Shown piece by piece: positions 5,832 to 13,039 of a DNA stretch of 13,039 nt. The DNA is from Pseudomonadota bacterium (GTDB taxonomy: Bacteria; Pseudomonadota; Gammaproteobacteria; Burkholderiales; Rhodocyclaceae), in NCBI GenBank assembly GCA_021811225.1, contig JAJZPJ010000067.1, positions 1 to 13,039 on the forward strand, written 5' to 3'. The notes beneath the pieces are model-generated. The model had not been told where the DNA came from. It did no database searches and worked only from the letters and a program-made list of their open reading frames with translations. The position numbers and the translations under genes are program-made. Numbering within the stretch: the stretch's first letter is position 1; each line of letters begins with the position of its first letter.

Positions 5832-6524
5832 GTGAACCTGATCGCCTTCGAATCCTCCAGCCGTCGCCTGTCCGTCGCCCTGTGGCAGGATGGCGCGCTG
5901 TCCGAGCGTGCCGCGGACGTCCCCAACGGCGGCTCGGAGCGGCTCCTGCCCTGGCTCACCGAACTGCTCTCGGATGCGCAGCTCGCGCTGTCCGACCTCG
6001 ACGGCGTCGCATTCGGTGCCGGTCCGGGCGGCTTCACCGGCTTGCGCTTATCCTGCGGCCTGGCCCAGGGACTGGGCCTGGGGCTCGATCTGCCGGTGCT
6101 CGCCGTATCGACCCTGGAGGCATTGGCGCTGGCGTCGGGCGCAGACAAGGCGTTCGCCTGCATCGATGCGCGCATGAACGAAGTCTATGGCGCCGCCTAC
6201 CTCGTCCGCGGCGATCGACTGGAGACGGTGGTCGCGCCGTTTTGCGCGCCGCCCTCCGCCGTGGCGATGCCGCCGGCTTCGGGCTGGCTAGGCTGCGGCG
6301 ACGGTTTCGCCAGTCATCCGGAGCTCCTGAGGGACGCCCTAGGCGCGGCGTTGATCGGCGTCCGCTCCGGGCTCTGGCCGACCGCGGCCGCCGTGGCGAG
6401 ACTCGCCGCACCGCGTCTGGCGCGCGGCGAGGGGGTCGATGCCGGCTTGGCTGCACCGCTCTACGTGCGCGACAAGGTGGCGCTGACCACCGCCGAGCGG
6501 CTCGCCCGCGGCGGTCTGAAATGA
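5832..6524 (+). CDS. tsaB: tRNA threonylcarbamoyladenosine biosynthesis protein TsaB
   Basis: TsaB is the non-catalytic partner of TsaD in making t6A at position 37 of ANN-decoding tRNAs. The 230-aa protein has the expected length and begins (V/M)NLIAFESSSRRLSVAL, the actin-like fold start. It has SERLLPWL (35-42), the signature GAGPGGFTGLRL (62-73), and AFACIDARMNEVYGA in the middle. The GTG at 5832 is the family start; no Shine-Dalgarno precedes it, but TAAAAT lies six bases upstream. It overlaps rimI by ATGA (6521-6524). The tsaB-rimI pairing is common in proteobacteria. Confidence 0.95.
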   Translation: MNLIAFESSSRRLSVALWQDGALSERAADVPNGGSERLLPWLTELLSDAQLALSDLDGVAFGAGPGGFTGLRLSCGLAQGLGLGLDLPVLAVSTLEALALASGADKAFACIDARMNEVYGAAYLVRGDRLETVVAPFCAPPSAVAMPPASGWLGCGDGFASHPELLRDALGAALIGVRSGLWPTAAAVARLAAPRLARGEGVDAGLAAPLYVRDKVALTTAERLARGGLK

Positions 6525-6994
6525 ACGCGGTGCTCGCTCCCGAAATCCGCTTCGTGCCGATGCGGAAAGCCGATCTCGATCAGGTCATGGCGATCGAACG
6601 GCGCGTCTATGCCTTCCCCTGGACGCGCGGCAATTTTCTCGACTCGCTGGCCGCCGGCTACAGCGCCTGGCTGATGCTGGCGGCTGGGGCGCCGGCCGGA
6701 TACGCGGTGATGCTGCTGTCTACCGACGAGGCGCAACTGCTCAACATCAGCGTCGCGCCGGAGTGCCAACGCACCGGTTACGGCACGGCGCTCTTGCGGC
6801 ACCTTGCGGCGCTGGCGCGCTCATCCGGCGCGCGGCGGATGCTGCTCGAAGTCCGGCCCTCGAACAGCGCCGGGCTCGCCCTCTACCGCCGCCAGGGTTT
6901 TCTGAAAATCGGCGAGCGGCGCGCTTATTATCCCGCGGCGCAGGGCCGGGAGGATGCGCTGGTGCTGGCGCAGGACCTGGTGAGCCCGCCATGA
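6521..6994 (+). CDS. rimI: Ribosomal protein S18-alanine N-acetyltransferase
   Basis: A 157-aa GNAT-fold enzyme that acetylates the N-terminal alanine of ribosomal protein S18 using acetyl-CoA. The acetyl-CoA loop is QRTGYGT (83-89), within LLNISVAPECQRTGYGTALL. E110 and Y122 in LLEVRPSNSAGLALYRRQGF keep the 12-residue spacing of the E. coli RimI catalytic residues E103 and Y115. RRAYYP follows, then the terminal EDALVLAQDL. The start at 6521 overlaps the tsaB stop by ATGA and the gene ends in ATGA with the next one, so all three are translationally coupled. Modified substrates other than S18 cannot be excluded for a GNAT, but motif and context agree with RimI. Confidence 0.93.
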   Translation: MNAVLAPEIRFVPMRKADLDQVMAIERRVYAFPWTRGNFLDSLAAGYSAWLMLAAGAPAGYAVMLLSTDEAQLLNISVAPECQRTGYGTALLRHLAALARSSGARRMLLEVRPSNSAGLALYRRQGFLKIGERRAYYPAAQGREDALVLAQDLVSPP

Positions 6995-7722
6995 GCCGGC
7001 GCCGCGACAGCGTGCTGCGCGAAATGGGCCTCGCGCCGCTGTGGAAGCTGCGCGCGCCCGCGATTGCGATCGAGGCAACGGGGACGGTGGGGCAGGTCGG
7101 CGCGAGCGCCGATCCGTCCGGGCAAGCGGATCGCGCCGCCGCGATCGCCGCGATGGATTGGGACGAACTGCGCGCGAGCGTCGCCGGCTGCCGCGCCTGC
7201 GAACTGTGCCGGGCGCGCCGGCAGGCGGTCTTGGGCGTCGGCGACCTGCATCCGGACTGGCTGTTCGTCGGCGAAGGACCGGGGGCGGAGGAGGATGCGC
7301 GGGGCGAGCCCTTCGTCGGCCAGGCCGGCCGGCTGCTCGACGCCATGCTCGCGGCGATCGGCCTGCGGCGAGGCGAGGGCGTCTATATCGCCAACGCGGT
7401 GAAGTGCCGCCCGCCCGACAACCGCACGCCGAGCCCCGACGAGATCGTCGCCTGCCGTCCCTATCTGGCGCGGCAGATCGAACTGCTCGCCCCCAGGCTG
7501 ATCGTCGCGCTGGGCCGGCCGGCGGCCCAGACGCTGCTCGACCGGGAGGTGAAGATCGCCGCCTTGCGCGGCAAACGGCTCGACTACCGCGGCACGCCGC
7601 TCGTCGTCACCTATCATCCGGCCTACCTGCTGCGCAATCTGAATGACAAGGCCCGCGCCTGGGAAGATCTCTGCTTCGCCCGCGCCGTCCAGCGCGGCGC
7701 GAACCCGCAAGCGTCTCAGTAG
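6991..7722 (+). CDS. Family 4 uracil-DNA glycosylase (4Fe-4S)
   Basis: A 243-aa base-excision-repair enzyme that removes uracil from DNA. Cysteines C70 and C73 (within CRACELC), C139 (KCRPP) and C155 (ACRPY) reproduce the C-x2-C...C-x15-C cluster of family 4. GEGPGAEED (94-102) and HPAYLLR (209-215, with active-site-region H209) are the glycosylase motifs, and PFVGQAGRLLD (107-117) is also typical. The first 55 residues are an extra N-terminal segment starting MSRRRDSVLREMGLAPLWKL, followed by a low-complexity Ala/Gly linker; this head may mediate a partner contact. The ATG overlaps the rimI stop by ATGA. The 3' end overlaps lplT on the other strand by 7 bp. A DNA-polymerase-related annotation is sometimes given to this family, but the motifs support a glycosylase. 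Confidence 0.93.
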   Translation: MSRRRDSVLREMGLAPLWKLRAPAIAIEATGTVGQVGASADPSGQADRAAAIAAMDWDELRASVAGCRACELCRARRQAVLGVGDLHPDWLFVGEGPGAEEDARGEPFVGQAGRLLDAMLAAIGLRRGEGVYIANAVKCRPPDNRTPSPDEIVACRPYLARQIELLAPRLIVALGRPAAQTLLDREVKIAALRGKRLDYRGTPLVVTYHPAYLLRNLNDKARAWEDLCFARAVQRGANPQASQ

Positions 7723-9080
7723 TGCCGGTCGTCGAGCAGGGCGACGGCGTCGAACTGGCGCTGATTCAGTTCGTGCCGACGCTTGATCAGCAGCATCAGG
7801 CCGGCGACGCAGAGGCCGAAGAGCACCACGATGGCGTAGATCGACAATTGCGCCCAGATCATCAGCGCATAGACGCCGGTCATGACCAGGATCGACAGAT
7901 TCTCGCTGAAGTTCTGCACCGCGATCGAGTGGCCCGCGCCCATCAGGATGTGGCCGCGGTGCTGCAGCAGGGCGTTCATCGGCACCACGAAAAAGCCCGA
8001 GAGGACGCCGATCAGGATCAGGAGCGGCACGGCCAGCCGCAGATCGCGAACGAAGACCATGCCGATCACGACGAGGCCCATCATGATGCCCATCGGTATC
8101 ACCCTGACCGATTTCTTCAGGGTGATCAGCCTGGCCGCCAGGACCGCGCCCGTGGCGACGCCGAGCGCGACCACTCCCTGCATCAGGCTGGCCTTGGTGA
8201 GATCCAGGCCCATGCTCACCTTGGCCCAGTCGATGACGATGAATTGCAGCGTCGCTCCCGCCCCCCAGAACAGCGTGGTCACCGCCAGCGATATCTGGCC
8301 GAGCTTGTCGCGCCAGAGCAGCTTCAGGCTGTGATTGAAGTCGTGCAGCAGATAGAGCGGATTTTTCTTCAATACGGTGTGGTCGACGCCGGTGTCCGGG
8401 ATGTACAGATTGAACACCGCCGCGACCAGGTAGATCGCGCTGATCACGATCAGGTTCATCTCGGCGATGCTGCCGATGCGGGTGTGGATGAAGGGGAGGT
8501 CGAGTGCCAGCAGCGGCTGGGCGACCTCCGGCCTGACCAGCATGCCGCCCAGCGCCGTGCCCATGATGATGGCGATCACCGTCAGGCCCTCGATCCAGCC
8601 GTTGGCGACGACCAGGAGCCGGTGCGGCAGGTATTCGGTGAGGATGCCGTACTTGGCCGGGGAATAAGCGGCGGCGCCCAGCCCGACGATGGCGTAGGCG
8701 ACGAGCGGATGCAGGCCGAAGATCATCAGGGCGCAGCCGAAAATCTTGATGCCGTTGCTGATGAACATCACCCGCCACTTCGGCATCGAGTCGGCGAAGG
8801 CGCCGACGAAGGCGGCCAGAACCACATAGGAGATCGTGAAGCAGGTCTTCAACAGCGGTTCGTAGCTGGTCGGCGCGTGCCTGTCGCGCAGCATGGCGAT
8901 GGCGGCGATCAGCAAGGCGTTGTCGGCGAGCGCCGAGAAGAATTGCGCCGCCAGGATGATGTAAAAACCGAAATTTATCCGGTCGGAGAGGTGGGGCTTG
9001 ATCAGGATCGACTCGATTAGGGCGACGCGCTGGCGCGAGGGTGAAGGTTTATACCATGAAGGCGCGAGGGCTGTCCTCAT
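7716..9080 (-). CDS. lplT: Lysophospholipid transporter LplT (MFS)
   Basis: A 454-aa polytopic inner-membrane protein of the major facilitator superfamily with about 12 hydrophobic helices. LplT flips lysophosphatidylethanolamine inward for re-acylation. Recognisable segments: AAQFFSALADNALLIAAIAML (near 45-65), VGAFADSMPKWRVMFISN, AAYSPAKYGILTEYLP and VPMNALLQHRGH. In E. coli lplT is next to the acyltransferase gene aas; no aas-like gene is in this window. The ATG at 9080 gives a roughly 35-residue N-terminal leader before the first helix, longer than usual, but I found no ATG, GTG or TTG in frame between it and the helix. TAAGAT lies six bases upstream and there is no Shine-Dalgarno. The gene is divergent from the LysR-type gene, with 72 bp between the starts. 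Confidence 0.92.
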   Translation of the reverse strand: MRTALAPSWYKPSPSRQRVALIESILIKPHLSDRINFGFYIILAAQFFSALADNALLIAAIAMLRDRHAPTSYEPLLKTCFTISYVVLAAFVGAFADSMPKWRVMFISNGIKIFGCALMIFGLHPLVAYAIVGLGAAAYSPAKYGILTEYLPHRLLVVANGWIEGLTVIAIIMGTALGGMLVRPEVAQPLLALDLPFIHTRIGSIAEMNLIVISAIYLVAAVFNLYIPDTGVDHTVLKKNPLYLLHDFNHSLKLLWRDKLGQISLAVTTLFWGAGATLQFIVIDWAKVSMGLDLTKASLMQGVVALGVATGAVLAARLITLKKSVRVIPMGIMMGLVVIGMVFVRDLRLAVPLLILIGVLSGFFVVPMNALLQHRGHILMGAGHSIAVQNFSENLSILVMTGVYALMIWAQLSIYAIVVLFGLCVAGLMLLIKRRHELNQRQFDAVALLDDRHY

Positions 9081-9086
9081 CAGGCT

Positions 9087-9092
9087 ATCTTA
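9087..9092 (-). promoter_or_regulatory. Putative lplT -10 element (TAAGAT), start-proximal
   Basis: On the minus strand TAAGAT matches TATAAT at 4 of 6 positions and ends exactly six bases before the lplT ATG, the same geometry as at ispD, tsaB and ompR. No clear -35 is visible at the right distance. It suggests a leaderless lplT message. Confidence 0.3.
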
Positions 9093-9118
9093 TGTTTCGA
9101 AGTTGTGATTGAATAGCG

Positions 9119-9132
9119 GTCTTACAAAGACA
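9119..9132. promoter_or_regulatory. LysR-type operator candidate in the lplT-lysR gap
   Basis: GTCTT-ACA-AAGAC (9119-9131) has perfect 5-bp arms and satisfies T-N11-A (T9120, A9132), the generic LysR-type binding pattern. It lies about 20 bp before the regulator's start, in the divergent region shared with lplT. It is short, so chance cannot be excluded. Confidence 0.3.
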
Positions 9133-9152
9133 AACGCTACCGGGGATGGGCA

Positions 9153-10058
9153 ATGGCTGACCGTAGGCTGCAGGTTTTTCACGCCGTCGCGAAGCAACTG
9201 TCGTTTACCAAAGCGGCCGACGTGCTGTTCATGACCCAGCCGGCCGTCACCTTCCAGATCAAGCAGCTGGAAGAGCATTTCAACACCCGCCTGTTCGACC
9301 GCGGGCACGGCAAGATCACCCTGACCCCGGCCGGGGAACTGGTGCTCGACTACGCCAAGAAGATCCTCGGGCTGTCGGCGGAAATGGACGTCCGGCTGTC
9401 CGAGATGACCGGCGAGATCAGCGGCTCGCTCCTGGTCGGCGCCAGCACCACCATCGCGGAGTTCATGCTGCCGCGCATCCTGGGCGAGTTCAAGTCGCTC
9501 CATCCCAAGGTCAAGCCGCGTCTGATCGTCGCCAATTCGGAAGCGATCGAGACGCGCGTCGCCGAGCACACCCTCGACATCGGCCTGATCGAGTCGCCCT
9601 CGCACCAGTCGGATCTGGAGACCGAGAACTGCTGCGACGACGAATTGCAGGTCATCTGCAGCCCCAAGTTTCCGCTGGCAAAATTCAAGGAGTTGACCCC
9701 GAAGCAGCTGATCGACCAGCCCTATATCAGCCGCGAGCCGGGTTCGGGCACGCGCGAGAACACCGATGCCTATCTGCAGGAGGCCGGGGTCGACCCGGAT
9801 TCGCTGCAGCTGGTGATGGAGCTGGGCAGTCCGGAAGCCTTGAACGGCGTGGTCGAGACCGGCCTGGGCTTCGCCATCGTCTCGCGGATCGCGGTGGTCA
9901 AGGCGCAGCGGCTCGGCGACCTGGTGGCCATCCCGCTCAAACCGCGCCTGGTCCGGCACCTGTCGATGGTCTATCCGAAGGAAAAGTTCCGCTCGCGGCT
10001 GGTGGTCACCTTCGTCGACTTCGCTTCGGAAAAGCTCAAGCAGTTCTCGCTGAAGTAG
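9153..10058 (+). CDS. LysR-family transcriptional regulator
   Basis: A 301-aa regulator of normal LysR-type length. The N-terminal winged helix-turn-helix (about 1-60) reads LSFTKAADVLFMTQPAVTFQIKQLEEHFNTRLFDR, followed by LTPAGE. The effector-binding domain runs from about residue 88 and includes LDIGLIESPSH, PYISREPGSGTRENTDAYL and the GLGFAIVSRIAV segment. The EPGSGT loop and overall character recall CysL/YeiE/CbbR-type regulators, but the effector and targets cannot be read from the sequence. The ATG at 9153 follows a G-rich stretch (GGGGATGGG) that may act as a ribosome-binding site. It is divergent from lplT, the usual position for a LysR-type target, so control of lplT is plausible but unproven. 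Confidence 0.9.
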   Translation: MADRRLQVFHAVAKQLSFTKAADVLFMTQPAVTFQIKQLEEHFNTRLFDRGHGKITLTPAGELVLDYAKKILGLSAEMDVRLSEMTGEISGSLLVGASTTIAEFMLPRILGEFKSLHPKVKPRLIVANSEAIETRVAEHTLDIGLIESPSHQSDLETENCCDDELQVICSPKFPLAKFKELTPKQLIDQPYISREPGSGTRENTDAYLQEAGVDPDSLQLVMELGSPEALNGVVETGLGFAIVSRIAVVKAQRLGDLVAIPLKPRLVRHLSMVYPKEKFRSRLVVTFVDFASEKLKQFSLK

Positions 10059-10128
10059 GTCCTGCCCACGTCCCCGTCCGGCAAGCGAGAGTCCCCGAGT
10101 TTCCGCAGTTCCGCATGTCCCTCAAGGT

Positions 10129-11219
10129 ATGACCCGTCCGATCAGAGCCGCCATCGATCCGTCCGCGCTGCGCCACAATCACGCCGTGGCGCGCCGGCAC
10201 GCGGGCGGCGCGCGCATCTGGAGCGTGGTCAAGGCCAATGCCTACGGGCACGGCCTGCTGCGGGTGGCGCGCGCGCTGGATGGGACGGCCGACGGCTTCG
10301 CCCTGATCGAGCTCGAAGGCGCCGTTGTCTTGCGCGAGGCAGGCCTGCGCCAGCCGATCCTGATGCTCGAGGGCTTCTATTCGGCCGATGAGCTGCCGCT
10401 GTTCGCGCGGCATCGGCTGACCCCGACCCTGCATTCGCTGGCCCAGGTGGAGGCGTTCTGTTCGAGTTCGCTGCCGTTTACGCTGCCGGTCTATCTGAAG
10501 CTCAATACCGGCATGAACCGGCTCGGCCTGAACGAAGACGAACTGCCCGCCGCCTTGGCGCGGCTGGCGAACTCGAAGCGGGTCGAGGCCGTCACCCTGA
10601 TGACCCACTTCGCCGATGCCGACGGCGAACGGGGTATCGCCTGGCAGCAGGAGAATCTGAGCGCCATGGGCCGGACCGCTGAGCATCGCCTGCCGCTCAG
10701 CGTGTGCAACTCCGCCGCCTTGCTGGGCCACCCGGGATGCGGCGGCGACTGGGTGCGCCCGGGCATCATGCTCTACGGCGCTTCGCCCTTTCCCGAGCGG
10801 CAGGGCGCCGCCGCACTCGGCTTGCGCGCGGCGATGACGCTGGCAAGCGAAGTGATCGCGGTGCGCGATCTCGAAGCCGGCGACCGCGTCGGCTATGGCG
10901 GCCTGTTTACCGCCGAGCGCCCGATGAAGATCGGCGTGGTGGCCTGCGGCTACGCCGACGGCTATCCGCGTTCCGCGCCCACCGGCACGCCGGTGCAAGT
11001 CTGCGGCCGACGCAGCCGGACCCTGGGGCGGGTCTCGATGGACAAGCTCTGCGTCGATCTGACCGACCTTCCCCAGGCGGAGGTCGGCGCGAAGGTCCTG
11101 CTCTGGGGCGGCGATGCGGCTACGGGCTTGTCCGCGGACGAGGTGGCCGCTGCCGCCGGCACCATCAGTTACGAACTCTTCTGCGCCCTGGCGGCGCGGG
11201 TGCCGGTGGTGGAGCTCTG

Positions 11220-11220
<1 letters not shown>
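10129..11220 (+). CDS. alr: Alanine racemase
   Basis: A PLP enzyme that interconverts L- and D-alanine for peptidoglycan synthesis. The 363-aa protein shows the PLP lysine K35 in SVVKANAYGHG (32-42, with Y39), the LKLNTGMNRLG segment (124-134), VRPGIMLYG (209-217), catalytic Y256 in RVGYGG (253-258), GYADGYPR (274-281), the RVSMDKLCVDLTDL substrate segment (301-314) and the C-terminal GTISYELFCALAARVP. Length and motif order are normal. The ATG at 10129 fits the family start; only a poor AAGG directly precedes it. The 70 bp after the lysR gene shows no terminator I can support, so read-through is possible. The stop overlaps the radA start in TGATG. Confidence 0.96.
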
Positions 11221-12584
<1,364 letters not shown>

Positions 12585-12607
12585 CTGTGAGAGCCCGGCT
12601 GCGTCCG

Positions 12608-13039
12608 ATGGTGCGTCCGTTGGTGCGTCTGATGTTGCGCATGCTCCTGCGCGATGCGCGCGCCGGCGAACTGACGGTGCTCGCGCTCGCCCTGGCGGCG
12701 GCGGTGGCGAGCCTCTCCAGCGTCGGCTTCCTCGCCGATCGCGTCGCCTCCGCCCTGGTCCTGCAATCGCACCAGCTCTTGGGCGGCGACCTGCTCTTGA
12801 GCTCGGATCACCCCTGGCCTGCCGCCATCCGGGAACGGGCCCGGCGAGACGGCCTGGCGCTGGTCGATAGCGCGAGTTTCCCGAGCATGGTCAGCACCGC
12901 CGCCGGCAGCCAGCTCGCCGAGCTCCAAGCGATGCTCGACCAGCTCGCCGACGCGGTCCAGGTGGTGTTCGGCTTCGCCCTCCTGGCCGGGCTCGCGGTG
13001 CTCTACGCCGCCATGCAGGCGAGCCAGGACGAGCGCCGG
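12608..13039 (+). CDS. YbbP-like ABC transporter permease (FtsX domain), apparently internally deleted; 3' end outside window
   Basis: 144 codons are visible and the frame is open at the right edge. The first block (MLLRDARAGEL, a membrane helix at about 24-41, then QLLGGDLLLSSDHPWP at 56-71 and FPSMVS at 91-96) is the start of the YbbP-type permease, a family of roughly 800 residues. Directly after GSQLAEL (100-106) comes QAMLDQLADAVQVVFGFALLAG...LYAAMQASQDERR, which matches the family's last FtsX domain. Hence most of the periplasmic region and the first FtsX domain are missing in frame. A 12-bp direct repeat (12911-12922, 12941-12952) flanks the join. GTG at 12587 is an in-frame alternative start; neither start has a Shine-Dalgarno. 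Three imperfect 12-bp units (from 12602) make an RPMVRPLVRLML-like leader. Function as a transporter is doubtful; it could be a decaying gene or an assembly join. Confidence 0.75.
   Translation, partial: MVRPLVRLMLRMLLRDARAGELTVLALALAAAVASLSSVGFLADRVASALVLQSHQLLGGDLLLSSDHPWPAAIRERARRDGLALVDSASFPSMVSTAAGSQLAELQAMLDQLADAVQVVFGFALLAGLAVLYAAMQASQDERR
12911..12952 (+). repeat. 12-bp direct repeat at the permease junction
   Basis: CCAGCTCGCCGA occurs at 12911-12922 and again at 12941-12952, 30 bp apart and in the same reading frame (SQLAE and DQLAD). It flanks the point where the N-terminal and C-terminal blocks of the permease meet. Such a repeat could mark a recombination event or mislead an assembler. 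Confidence 0.6.

Noticed and set aside
5882..6520. Extension of rimI upstream into tsaB
   Set aside because: It would read tsaB in the wrong frame; the ATGA junction at 6521 gives the normal RimI start.
6928..8778. 616-codon open frame on the minus strand across UDG and lplT
   Set aside because: It lies antisense to the glycosylase gene and in a different frame of lplT; the translation is low-complexity Arg/Ala/Gly/Pro with no domain. It is a high-GC shadow.
7722..9020. 432-codon plus-strand open frame opposite lplT
   Set aside because: Rich in D/Q/R/H as expected from reading a membrane-protein gene backwards; no domain.
10059..10128. Terminator or promoter between the LysR gene and alr
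   Set aside because: I found no hairpin with T run and no convincing -35/-10 pair in these 70 bp.

Overview
The window is about 13 kb of dense, high-GC, chromosomal housekeeping DNA. The gene set and protein flavour (an EnvZ/OmpR pair of the RisS/RisA type, ispD-ispF, tsaB-rimI-uracil-DNA glycosylase, lplT next to a LysR regulator, alr-radA) point to a betaproteobacterium, most likely near Rhodocyclales. That placement rests on recalled similarity, not on a search. No rRNA, tRNA, CRISPR array, complete transposon or prophage is visible.

Layout. (1) 1-1115, minus strand: Memo-family protein followed by an AMMECR1-domain protein that runs off the left edge. These are two parts of the poorly understood AmmeMemoRadiSam set. 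(2) 1244-3078, plus strand: ispD, ispF and thpR; ispD and ispF make isoprenoid precursors through the MEP pathway. A ~101-bp structured segment flanked by ATGAAC repeats separates ispD from ispF. (3) 3094-5150, minus strand: an OmpR-type response regulator and, from a TTG start overlapping its stop, an EnvZ-type kinase. A tandem GTTACA box lies upstream. (4) 5450-5770, plus strand: a small exported protein of unknown function. (5) 5832-7722, plus strand: tsaB, rimI and a family-4 uracil-DNA glycosylase, joined by two ATGA overlaps. (6) 7716-9080, minus strand: lplT, a lysophospholipid transporter, convergent with and overlapping the glycosylase gene by 7 bp. (7) 9153-10058, plus strand: a LysR-type regulator divergent from lplT. 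(8) 10129-12584, plus strand: alr and radA, coupled through TGATG. (9) From about 12608 to the right edge: an ABC-transporter permease of the YbbP type that appears to lack most of its middle.

The most unusual signals are these. The YbbP-like permease joins the family's N-terminal block directly to its C-terminal FtsX block, beside a 12-bp direct repeat. Four transcription-unit heads (ispD, tsaB, ompR, lplT) share the arrangement TA(A/C)(A/G)AT, exactly six bases, start codon, with no Shine-Dalgarno sequence, which suggests leaderless mRNAs. The insert between ispD and ispF looks like a small element with a 6-bp target duplication that kept ATGA coupling on both sides. A perfect 16-bp palindrome sits in the putative ispD promoter. 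A hairpin covers the memo ribosome-binding site. A 51-bp AT-rich, rare-codon island lies inside radA. I see no evidence of a wholly new multi-gene system; the closest to unexplained biology is the Memo/AMMECR1 pair.
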